Assembly: GCA_035623515.1 (NCBI GenBank)
Contig: DASPTH010000031.1
Location: forward strand, 1-9,843
Source: DASPTH01 sp035623515
GTDB taxonomy: Bacteria; Actinomycetota; Acidimicrobiia; IMCC26256; DASPTH01
Reading direction: 5' to 3'
Length of the DNA: 9,843 bases
Position 1 is the first letter of the stretch. Every line of letters begins with the position of its first letter. Made by a program: the position numbers and the translations under genes. Shown here piece by piece: positions 1 to 5,994 of this stretch. A model generated the notes under the pieces. That model was not told the origin of the DNA. It was given only the letters and a program-made list of their open reading frames with translations, and ran no database searches.

Positions 1-704
1 GGCGACGACATCCGCGGGTACCGCGCCTCGCCGCGCGGCGGGTCGAACACGCGGCCCCAGAGGTGCTCGACGAGCCCAAACGCGGTGAGGGTCTCGGCCA
101 TCGGTACCTCCACGGTCGCGCCGACCCCGGTGGTCGTCCGCCCGTGGAGCGCGGCCACGATCGCGAACGCTGCGGTCAGGCCCGACACCTTGTCGCCGAC
201 CGCGCTCGCGACGTATTGCGGTTCCCCCGCCATCCACTCCTGCTGCGCGGCGAGCCCCGACACCGCCTGGGCGATGTCGTCGTACGCGGGCAGGTCAGCG
301 TAGGGACCGTCGGACCCGAAGCCCCGCACCGAGCAGTGGACGAGCTCGGGATGGTCGGCGCGGAGCGTCTCGGCGTCGGCACCGCACTTGGCGAGCGCAT
401 CGGGCCGCATGTTCGTCACGAAGACGTCGGCACGGCCGGTCAGCGCCTTCAGTGCGCGCCGCCCGTCGTCGGTCGCGAGGTCGAGCACCACGCTCCGCTT
501 GTTGCGGTTGCAGTTGAGGTATACCGCGCCCATACCTCGGTTCACGCAGGGTCCGAGGTGGCGGGCGATGTCTCCGGCGGGTGCTTCGATCTTGACGACG
601 TCGGCGCCGAGGTCGGCAAGGAGCAGCGTGGCGTACGGGCCCGATACGACGGTGGTGAGGTCGACGATCCGAACGCCCTCGAGCGGCAGTCGCGGCAATG
701 GCAT
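1..704 (-). CDS. CaiB/BaiF family (family III) CoA-transferase, C-terminus cut by window edge
   Basis: Family III CoA-transferases move CoA between carboxylic acids (carnitine, formate, bile-acid and aromatic acid pathways); related members are alpha-methylacyl-CoA racemases. The frame is open from an ATG at 704 to the left edge, giving 234 of the roughly 380-400 residues usual for the family. Visible hallmarks are the N-terminal block LADLGADVVKIEAPAGD (about residues 28-44), the ADVFVTNMRPDAL segment (about 92-104), the GFGSDGPY block (about 128-135), and AVGDKVSG with Asp171, which aligns with the catalytic aspartate of formyl-CoA transferase. It continues with the typical AALHGRTTTGVG stretch. 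The ATG start gives a normal N-terminus (MPLPRLPLEGVRIVDL) and has a weak GGAA upstream. The gene is divergent from the SDR gene. The family call is firm; the substrate cannot be told from sequence. Confidence 0.93.
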   Translation of the reverse strand, partial: MPLPRLPLEGVRIVDLTTVVSGPYATLLLADLGADVVKIEAPAGDIARHLGPCVNRGMGAVYLNCNRNKRSVVLDLATDDGRRALKALTGRADVFVTNMRPDALAKCGADAETLRADHPELVHCSVRGFGSDGPYADLPAYDDIAQAVSGLAAQQEWMAGEPQYVASAVGDKVSGLTAAFAIVAALHGRTTTGVGATVEVPMAETLTAFGLVEHLWGRVFDPPRGEARYPRMSS

Positions 705-732
705 CCCTTGTTCCGGTCACTTCGGTCGGCGA

Positions 733-738
733 ATCTTA
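733..738 (-). promoter_or_regulatory. -10 box TAAGAT for the CoA-transferase gene
   Basis: Read on the minus strand, TAAGAT matches the actinobacterial TANNNT -10 consensus. It lies 28 nt upstream of the CoA-transferase ATG, which predicts a short leader of about 20 nt. No convincing -35 is present. This is a motif match only. Confidence 0.4.
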
Positions 739-745
739 CGACGCG

Positions 746-751
746 TACCCT
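746..751 (+). promoter_or_regulatory. Possible -10 box TACCCT for the SDR gene
   Basis: TACCCT fits TANNNT and ends 8 nt before the GTG start of the SDR gene, the geometry expected for a leaderless transcript. No Shine-Dalgarno sequence precedes the GTG, which agrees with this. The -35 region is not recognisable, so the support is weak. Confidence 0.25.
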
Positions 752-759
752 GAGCCCCC

Positions 760-1617
760 GTGAGCGACGACATGGGCGGCAAGGTCGTGCTGATCACCGG
801 CGGCAACGCCGGCATCGGCAAGGAGACCGCGATCGGGCTCGCGAAGCTCGGCGCGACGGTCGTGATCACGTCACGCAACGCCGAGCGCGGGCGCGACGCG
901 CTCGCCGAGATCAAGCAACGCAGCGGCAGCGATCGCGTCGACGTGATGCAACTCGACCTGGCGAGCCTCGCGTCCGTACGCTCGTTCGCCGACGCCTTCC
1001 TGGCCCGCTACGACCGCCTCGACGTGCTGGTCGAGAACGCCGGCCTCGTGCTCGGATCACGGAACGTCACCGAAGACGGCTTCGAGACCACGTTCCAGGT
1101 GAACCATCTCGGGCACTTCCTGCTCACCGAGTTGTTGCGCGACCGGCTCGTCGCGAGCGCACCGTCGCGCGTCGTCGTGGTTGCGTCCGACGCGCACAAG
1201 TCCGCTCGCAGGGGCCTCGATTTCGACGACCTGCAGAGCAGCCGGTACCGGAGCTTCAACGTGTACGCGAAGTCGAAGCTCGCCAACATCCTGTTCACAC
1301 GCGAGCTCGCGCGCCGGCTGGACGGCACCGGCGTCACCGCGAACGTGGTCCACCCGGGTTTCGTGGCGAGCCGCTTCGGCCGTGACGGCGACCTCGGCAT
1401 GCTGGGCAAGGTCACGATGCCGCTCATGCGCCCGTTCGCGCTCAACGCCGAGCAGGGCGCCCGGACGTCGGTCTACGTCGCGTCCGATCCCGCGCTCGAG
1501 GGTGTCACCGGCACCTACTGGGTCAGGTGCGCACCGGTATCACCGAGTGACGCCGCCCTCGACGACGACGCCGCGCGCGAGCTCTGGGAACGAAGCGTCG
1601 CGATGGTCTCCCCCTGA
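760..1617 (+). CDS. Short-chain dehydrogenase/reductase, retinol-dehydrogenase-like
   Basis: This is an NAD(P)-dependent oxidoreductase of the classical SDR family, 285 aa with a Rossmann fold. The cofactor loop TGGNAGIG is at residues 13-20, Arg39 after the second strand (TSRN) favours NADP(H), and Asn115 lies in FQVNHLGHF. The catalytic set is Ser143 (VVVASDAH), Tyr169 and Lys173 (YAKSK). The HPGFV block (198-202) and the C-terminus (GTYWVRCAPVSPS, then ELWERS) match the RDH11/13-like bacterial SDR group. The usual NNAG structural motif reads ENAG (92-95). The GTG at 760 gives MSDDMGGKVVLITGG; the ATG at 772 is an equally plausible start four codons later. The gene stands alone on the plus strand, divergent from the CoA-transferase and convergent with lysS. 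Its substrate is unknown, probably a lipid or hydrophobic alcohol/ketone. Confidence 0.92.
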   Translation: MSDDMGGKVVLITGGNAGIGKETAIGLAKLGATVVITSRNAERGRDALAEIKQRSGSDRVDVMQLDLASLASVRSFADAFLARYDRLDVLVENAGLVLGSRNVTEDGFETTFQVNHLGHFLLTELLRDRLVASAPSRVVVVASDAHKSARRGLDFDDLQSSRYRSFNVYAKSKLANILFTRELARRLDGTGVTANVVHPGFVASRFGRDGDLGMLGKVTMPLMRPFALNAEQGARTSVYVASDPALEGVTGTYWVRCAPVSPSDAALDDDAARELWERSVAMVSP

Positions 1618-1645
1618 CCCCCTGACCCCCTGACACCCTGACACC
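1614..1645. repeat. Four tandem 8-bp units (CTGACCCC x2, CTGACACC x2)
   Basis: Units begin at 1614, 1622, 1630 and 1638. The first two are CTGACCCC and the last two CTGACACC. The SDR stop codon (TGA, 1615-1617) lies inside the first unit. Because the period is 8, the four TGA triplets fall in all three forward frames. The array abuts the left arm of the inverted repeat. It looks like slippage-type expansion. Confidence 0.9.
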
Positions 1646-1699
1646 GAACTTGCGTCACTCACCGACGTAGAGGGTCGGTGAGTGACGCAACTTCGGGGT
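1641..1699. terminator. Long inverted repeat between convergent genes; bidirectional terminator or palindromic repeat element
   Basis: The core arms TTGCGTCACTCACCGAC (1650-1666) and its exact reverse complement (1674-1690) enclose a 7-nt loop, GTAGAGG. Pairing continues outward to about 1641/1699 with mismatches at 1649/1691 and 1643/1697. The stem lies 23 nt after the SDR stop on one side and about 14 nt after the lysS stop on the other, the right place to terminate both convergent genes. There is no T-tract on either side and the stem is much longer than a usual intrinsic terminator. It may instead be a dispersed palindromic (REP-like) element that also ends transcription. The inverted repeat itself is certain; its role is inferred. 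Confidence 0.6.
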
Positions 1700-1713
1700 T
1701 GTGCTCGTCTCCG

Positions 1714-3219
1714 TCACTGCTCGGGGCGCAGGGTCGGGAACAGGATCACCTCGCGGATGGAGGTGACGCCGGCGAGGACCATCGCCAGGCGGTCGATGCC
1801 GAGACCCATGCCGCCGGTGGGTGGGAGCCCGTACTCGAGCGCGCGCAGGTAGTCCTCGTCGACCGTGCCCGCTTCGACGTCGCCCGCAGCGCGCGCCCGC
1901 GCCTCGGCCTCGAACCGCTCGCGCTGGTCGACGGGATCGTTGAGCTCGCTGTACGCGTTGCCGAGCTCCGTGCCATCGACCACCGGCTCGAACCGCTCGA
2001 CCAGCGTGGGGTCGTCGCGGTGTGCGCGCGCGAGCGGTGATGTCTCGCGCGGATGGTCGAGCACGAACGTGGGGCGGACGATCTCCTGCTCCACCAGCCG
2101 GTCGTACACCTCGTGCGTGAGCCGCCCCGCTCCCCAGCGTGCCTCGTACTCGAGCCCGAGCTTGTCGAGCACGGCGCGCGCGTCCTCGACCGTCATCGAC
2201 GGCCTGATGTCGACACCGACGTGCTCGCGGATCAGATCGACCATCGTGACACGGGGCCACGGCTCGGCGAGGTCGATGGCCTGCCCGCGCAGCTCGACGA
2301 CGGTGGTGCCGTCGAGTGCGGCGCGCGCGGCACCGACCACGAGTGATTCGGTGAGCTCCATCATGTCGTGGTAGTCGGCAAACGCTTGATACGCCTCGAG
2401 CATCGTGAACTCGGGATTGTGCGTCGTGTCGATACCCTCGTTGCGGAACACCCGGCCGATCTCGAACACCCGCTCGAAGCCGCCGACGACAAGTCGCTTC
2501 AGGTGCAGCTCCGTGGCGATGCGCAGGTAGAGGTCGAGGTCGAGCGCGTTGTGGTGGGTACCGAACGGGCGCGCGGTCGCGCCGCCGAGCTCGTGGCTCA
2601 GCGTGGGCGTCTCGACCTCGACGAAGCCGCGCTCTTCGAGCATCCGCCGGATCGCGCTCACTGCCTTGAACCGGACCTCGAACACGCGGCGGACGTCGGG
2701 GTTCACGACGAGGTCGACGTAGCGCTGTCGGAATCGGGTGTCGACGTCGGACAAACCGTGCCACTTGTCGGGGAGCGGCCGCAGTGCCTTGGCGAGCAAC
2801 CGGAACGACTCGACCCTCACCGACAGCTCGCCGCGCCGCGTCGTCATCACCGTGCCCTCGACACCGATCCAGTCGCCGAGGTCGAGACGGTCGAACCGCG
2901 TGTGTTGCTCGGCACCGAGCGTGTCGCTCGACACGAAGAGCTGCACGCTGCCTGACTGATCACGCACAGTGGCGAAGGTCAGCTTTCCCTGCCGACGGAT
3001 GAGCAGGATCCGGCCGGCCACCCGGACCCGTGTGTCCGCCTCGGTGCCGGCCGGCAGGGCGCCGAACTCGGCGCGCAGCTCGCCGAGCGTACGATCACGA
3101 TCGAAGCGCACGGGGTAGGGGTCGACGCCCGCGGCGCGCAGCTCCTCGACGTCGCGCAGGCGGCGCGCGCGCTCGGCGGGCACGTCGACCAGCGCGCGGT
3201 CGTCGGGAGCGTCGGGCAT
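1714..3219 (-). CDS. lysS: Lysyl-tRNA synthetase, class II
   Basis: It charges tRNA-Lys with lysine in the cytoplasm using ATP. From the ATG at 3219 the protein is 501 aa, the normal length. The N-terminal OB-fold anticodon-binding domain lies at about 65-140 (VRVAGRILLIRRQGKLTF, DQSGSVQLFV). The class II catalytic core follows: motif 1 around 186-206 (ending FVEVETP), the ARPFGTHHNALD block (216-227), motif 2 at 250-274 (RVFEIGRVFRNEG, HNPEFTMLE, with Arg259), GTELGNAYSELNDP (416-429), and motif 3 GMGLGIDRL (470-478). The frame extends to a GTG at 3240, but that would place the TACGAT -10 box inside the gene, so I prefer 3219. It lies 42 bp after degV on the same strand. No lysine tRNA gene is nearby. 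Confidence 0.97.
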   Translation of the reverse strand: MPDAPDDRALVDVPAERARRLRDVEELRAAGVDPYPVRFDRDRTLGELRAEFGALPAGTEADTRVRVAGRILLIRRQGKLTFATVRDQSGSVQLFVSSDTLGAEQHTRFDRLDLGDWIGVEGTVMTTRRGELSVRVESFRLLAKALRPLPDKWHGLSDVDTRFRQRYVDLVVNPDVRRVFEVRFKAVSAIRRMLEERGFVEVETPTLSHELGGATARPFGTHHNALDLDLYLRIATELHLKRLVVGGFERVFEIGRVFRNEGIDTTHNPEFTMLEAYQAFADYHDMMELTESLVVGAARAALDGTTVVELRGQAIDLAEPWPRVTMVDLIREHVGVDIRPSMTVEDARAVLDKLGLEYEARWGAGRLTHEVYDRLVEQEIVRPTFVLDHPRETSPLARAHRDDPTLVERFEPVVDGTELGNAYSELNDPVDQRERFEAEARARAAGDVEAGTVDEDYLRALEYGLPPTGGMGLGIDRLAMVLAGVTSIREVILFPTLRPEQ

Positions 3220-3227
3220 GACAGAGG

Positions 3228-3233
3228 ATCGTA
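3228..3233 (-). promoter_or_regulatory. -10 box TACGAT for lysS, leaderless geometry
   Basis: On the minus strand TACGAT (TANNNT) ends 8 nt before the lysS ATG at 3219, so the predicted transcript start is at or next to the start codon. No Shine-Dalgarno sequence is present. This suggests lysS has its own promoter rather than depending only on read-through from the operon upstream. The -35 region has no clear consensus. Confidence 0.45.
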
Positions 3234-3242
3234 GGGTCACGT

Positions 3243-3257
3243 CCCGGTGGGACCGGG
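3243..3257 (-). other. Small GC-rich hairpin between degV and lysS
   Basis: CCCGGT and ACCGGG form a perfect 6-bp stem around a 3-nt loop. It starts 5 nt after the degV stop codon and covers the expected lysS -35 position. No T-tract follows it on the minus strand, so it is at most a weak terminator. It could instead be an operator or RNA end-stabilising stem. Confidence 0.35.
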
Positions 3258-3261
3258 CACG

Positions 3262-4101
3262 TTACGCGCGCTCCTCCCACCACCACGCGAGGCCCAGGAG
3301 ACCCGGGCCCGTGTGCACGACCATCACCGGCCCGAATTCGCTCACGAACGCCTCGGCGAGGTCGGCGCCGGTCTCGTCTTCCACGCGTCGCAACAGTGCC
3401 GCCGCACCGTCGGGTGCGAGGGCGTGCAACGCGGACACGTGCGCACGACCACCGGGTACCCGCGACCGGCGGAAACGCCCGAGCATGCGATCGACGGCGG
3501 CTTCCGACCCGATCGCGGGACGGAGCGGCTTGGCGCGCCCGTCGCGGAGCTCGAACAACGGGTTGATGCCGAGCGCGCGCCCGGCGCGACCGGCGATCCC
3601 GGGAACCCGGCCGCTGCGCACCAGGTGCTCGAGGTGCGGCACCATCCCGAGCAGTCGCACGCGTGTCGCGACGTCGCGCGCCGCCGCGGCGACCTCGGCG
3701 ATCGGCGCGCCGCGGCGCGCGCGAGCGGCCGCCGCGAGCACGACGAGCGCCTCGCCACCGGCTGCCGTCGTCGTGTCGACGACCTCGACGCGGTCGCCGA
3801 TGTCTCTCGCCGCGACCGAGGCCGAGCGGTGCGAGGCGCTCATCGCCGACGTGATCGTGAGCACGACGGCGCCCTCGGCGCCCGCGTCGAGGCGACCTCG
3901 GATCGAGTCCTCGAAATCGCCCGGCGTCGGTGCCGACGTGGTGACACTCTCGTCACCCAGCAACTCGCCCAGCGGCCGCACGCCCTCCGCCATCGTCGTC
4001 CCACCGACGTGGATCCACATCGGCACCACCGTGATCTCGTCGCGGGCAACGAGGTCGGCCGGGATCGCGGCGGCGCTGTCGGTGACGATGGCGACGGTCA
4101 T
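3262..4101 (-). CDS. DegV family protein (FakB-like fatty-acid-binding protein)
   Basis: DegV/FakB proteins bind one fatty acid and, where studied, present it to the kinase FakA, which makes acyl-phosphate. The protein is 279 aa, normal for the family, and cytoplasmic. The N-terminus VAIVTDSAAAIPADL (3-17) and ITVVPMWI (23-30) are typical. The TSxPS-like motif is TSAPT (55-59, Thr55), the SSxLSGT-like motif is TSAMSAS (84-90, Ser88), and the C-terminal HTGPG block holds His263. As I recall them, these three correspond to the Thr/Ser/His that hold the fatty acid carboxylate in FakB structures. HLEHLVRSGRVPG (156-168) and LGINPLFELRDG (177-188) are the other family blocks. The ATG overlaps the permease stop (ATGA), implying translational coupling. 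No fakA is in the window. Confidence 0.9.
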   Translation of the reverse strand: MTVAIVTDSAAAIPADLVARDEITVVPMWIHVGGTTMAEGVRPLGELLGDESVTTSAPTPGDFEDSIRGRLDAGAEGAVVLTITSAMSASHRSASVAARDIGDRVEVVDTTTAAGGEALVVLAAAARARRGAPIAEVAAAARDVATRVRLLGMVPHLEHLVRSGRVPGIAGRAGRALGINPLFELRDGRAKPLRPAIGSEAAVDRMLGRFRRSRVPGGRAHVSALHALAPDGAAALLRRVEDETGADLAEAFVSEFGPVMVVHTGPGLLGLAWWWEERA

Positions 4102-5351
4102 GCCGTGCTGCCCGGCTCGCGCGCCTCGGCCGCTTCGCCACGCGGGAGGCGGACGAGGAGGGAGCTGAGAACGACGAAGATTCCCGCGCACAACAGCACG
4201 AGGCGCGACGGTTCGAGGGTGCCGACCAGCGGCCACTTGACGTCGGCCACGAGGTCGCCGGCGACACCGGCTCCGATTGCGCTGAGACCGAGGCCGACGC
4301 GCAGCACCACGTGGAAGGCGGCGAACGCCAGCACGCGCGACCGGCCGTCGAGGCGCGACTGGATCGCACCCATGCCCGCGGCCAGGGCGTAGGCGGCGCC
4401 GGCACCGAACGCAGCGGCGCCGAACCACGCCAGCCAGAGCTGCGACGCGATGCTGAACACGGCGATCACGGCCCCGATGTACGCGACGCCGAATCGGGTG
4501 CGCGCGAGCAGGTCCCCGTGCGGCATCCGTTGCAGAGCAACGAGTCCGACCACGGCGCCGACGCCGAACAGCGCGATGAGCACGCCGAATTCGGCGTCCG
4601 ACGCGTGCAGCACGTCGTGCACGAACACGATGCCGAGCGAGAAGAGCGCACCGAGGCCGAGGGACACCGCGAAGGCAGCCGGCATCACAGCACGGACGAG
4701 TGGGATGCGGAACGCGTCGAGGAAGCGCGCCTCGGGTTCACCGTCGTCGGCCGGGGCGTGCGCGGGACCGAGTTGGGTGAGACGGGCGATGCAGAAGAAC
4801 GACACGAGGAACGTGAGCGCGTCGATGAAGAACACGAGCGCGAACGGCCGGCTGTCGATCTCGAACGGCAACGCAGCGACAGCTGCGAACAGTGCGGCGC
4901 CGAGCGGGATGCTCCCGTAGGACGTCCCGAGGATCAGGCCGTTCGCGAGGGGCAGCTCGTCGTCGCCGGCGACGAGATCCGGGATCGACGCGTCGCGCGC
5001 GGGCAGGAACACGATGCTCGCGACCTCGACGAGGAAGCCCCACAGGTACACCCACCACAGCGCGCGCACGAGCGGGATGAGCGCGATCATCAGCGCGCGG
5101 GACGCGTCCATGGTGAGCATCGTGCGGCGGCGGTCCCACCGACCGGCTGCCCGCGCCGCGAGCGGACCGCCGATCGCCGCCGGCAGCAGCCGGAGCGTGA
5201 GGATCCCGCCCACCGCGATCGGCGAGTTCGTGAGCTCGAGCACCAGCGCCATGAGCGCGACGGTCCCCATCCAATCGCCGAGCGCCGAGACGCCCTGGCC
5301 CACGAGGAGGTCGCGGTAGCCCCGCTGGCGTACCAACGTGACCAGACTCAC
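4098..5351 (-). CDS. MFS transporter
   Basis: This is an integral membrane permease of 417 aa. It has about 10-12 hydrophobic helices; clear ones lie near 20-40, 45-66, 85-117, 139-161, 168-189, 221-247, 254-274, 287-327, 341-366 and 381-400. A motif A-like loop (GPLAARAAGRWDRRRTML, 62-79) lies between helices 2 and 3. The overall pattern resembles the MFS_3 group that includes EntS-like exporters and, more distantly, the lysophospholipid flippase LplT; the substrate is not readable from sequence. The GTG at 5351 overlaps the plsY stop (GTGA) and gives an N-terminus RQRGYRDLLVGQGVSALGD typical of these permeases. The frame is open further upstream, but that stretch only shadows plsY. Its place between plsY and degV suggests a lipid-related substrate, by inference only. 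Confidence 0.88.
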   Translation of the reverse strand: MSLVTLVRQRGYRDLLVGQGVSALGDWMGTVALMALVLELTNSPIAVGGILTLRLLPAAIGGPLAARAAGRWDRRRTMLTMDASRALMIALIPLVRALWWVYLWGFLVEVASIVFLPARDASIPDLVAGDDELPLANGLILGTSYGSIPLGAALFAAVAALPFEIDSRPFALVFFIDALTFLVSFFCIARLTQLGPAHAPADDGEPEARFLDAFRIPLVRAVMPAAFAVSLGLGALFSLGIVFVHDVLHASDAEFGVLIALFGVGAVVGLVALQRMPHGDLLARTRFGVAYIGAVIAVFSIASQLWLAWFGAAAFGAGAAYALAAGMGAIQSRLDGRSRVLAFAAFHVVLRVGLGLSAIGAGVAGDLVADVKWPLVGTLEPSRLVLLCAGIFVVLSSLLVRLPRGEAAEAREPGSTA

Positions 5352-5956
5352 GGACCGTCCATCCCCGTGTCGGTGTCGTAGAGGAGCCGGTGCAGGTACA
5401 CCCGGCGCCGGTTCCCGGCGGGGCGCGAGTTGCCGAGCACGCGCTTCACGACCATCGGCACCGCGATCGCGGCGCCGGCGAGCGCGGCGTCGGCGCCCAT
5501 GACCAGCCCGAGCACCGGCGCGAGCGCCAGCTCGGCCGCCAGCGCGCCGACCGCGGTCTCGTGGAACAGCTTGCCGCCGAGCATCCCGAGCACGAGGATC
5601 ACCGCGCCCGGCCACGCGTTCACGAGCAACGCGCCGAGCGCGGGCGCGATGCCGCGACCGCCCGCACCTCGCAGGAAGGGCGACCAGTTGTGACCGGCCA
5701 CCGCGAGCCCCCCCGCGAGCGCGGCGACGACGGCGTGGTCACCGGCGAGCAACGGGCCGACGGCGCCCTTCGCGACGTCGAAGCAACCCGCGACCGCCAG
5801 TGGGACGAAGCCCGCGATCCGGTACAGCGACGTGCCCGACACGGTGCCGCCCCCGACGTCGCGCAGGTCGACACCGCGCACCCGGTGGGCCGCGATGTTC
5901 ATCACCGGCACGGAGCCGAGCAAGAAGGAGAGCAGTAGGATGCCCGCCGCACTCAC
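5348..5956 (-). CDS. plsY: Divergent PlsY-family glycerol-3-phosphate acyltransferase homologue
   Basis: PlsY transfers an acyl group from acyl-phosphate to glycerol-3-phosphate at the inner membrane, the first step of phosphatidic acid synthesis. The protein is 202 aa, the usual length, with about five to seven hydrophobic segments. Family features are FLLGSVP (11-17), DLR (30-32), FDVAKG (59-64), GHNWSPFLRGAGGRGIA (88-104) and the GGKLFHETAVGALAAE stretch (127-142). Several key positions differ from the usual consensus: motif 1 GSGNxGATNxxR reads GGGTVSGTSLYR (35-46), motif 2 GGKG reads GGRG (99-102), and the third motif (usually with His, Asn, Arg) is only loosely seen at 171-184. The start is GTG at 5956 with no clear Shine-Dalgarno. 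It is first in a tightly overlapping operon with the MFS and degV genes. Family membership is likely; catalytic activity is uncertain. Confidence 0.82.
   Translation of the reverse strand: MSAAGILLLSFLLGSVPVMNIAAHRVRGVDLRDVGGGTVSGTSLYRIAGFVPLAVAGCFDVAKGAVGPLLAGDHAVVAALAGGLAVAGHNWSPFLRGAGGRGIAPALGALLVNAWPGAVILVLGMLGGKLFHETAVGALAAELALAPVLGLVMGADAALAGAAIAVPMVVKRVLGNSRPAGNRRRVYLHRLLYDTDTGMDGP
5936..5941 (+). promoter_or_regulatory. Possible -10 box TAGGAT for the thiolase gene
   Basis: TAGGAT fits TANNNT and lies inside the opposite-strand start of plsY, about 53 nt upstream of the thiolase ATG. That would leave a leader long enough to include the Shine-Dalgarno site. No -35 consensus is visible. 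Confidence 0.2.
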
Positions 5957-5981
5957 AGCAAAGAGTCTGCCCCGATAGGGG

Positions 5982-5986
5982 GGAGG
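5982..5986 (+). promoter_or_regulatory. Shine-Dalgarno site (GGAGG) of the thiolase gene
   Basis: GGAGG, within a longer run of G, stands 8 nt before the ATG at 5995. It is the strongest ribosome binding site in the window. It fixes the thiolase start against the longer open frame that extends back to 5800. Confidence 0.85.
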
Positions 5987-5994
5987 AAGCTCAC

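Noticed and set aside
63..1385. 440-codon plus-strand open frame spanning the CoA-transferase and SDR region
   Set aside because: It runs antisense to conserved CoA-transferase motifs and then out of frame through the SDR. It is chance openness at high GC.
1614..1645. Short CRISPR-like array
   Set aside because: Units are 8 bp, directly adjacent and without spacers, so this is a simple tandem repeat.
3247..4392. Long plus-strand open frame opposite degV and the MFS gene
   Set aside because: The sequence is Arg/His/Asp-rich low complexity with no family motif and no ribosome binding site. DegV and MFS motifs on the other strand account for the region.
4102..4428. N-terminal extension of the DegV frame into the MFS gene
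   Set aside because: The upstream residues are Arg-rich shadow sequence. Family homology starts exactly at the ATG at 4101, which overlaps the MFS stop.
5352..5615. N-terminal extension of the MFS frame back to 5615
   Set aside because: This part only shadows plsY in another frame and is Arg/Ala-rich. The permease-like sequence begins at the GTG at 5351, which makes a 4-bp overlap with plsY.
5970..5981. CCCC-GATA-GGGG symmetric site in the plsY/thiolase gap as an operator
   Set aside because: The symmetry is only 4 bp per arm in G/C runs, is expected by chance at this composition, and overlaps the edge of the thiolase Shine-Dalgarno run.
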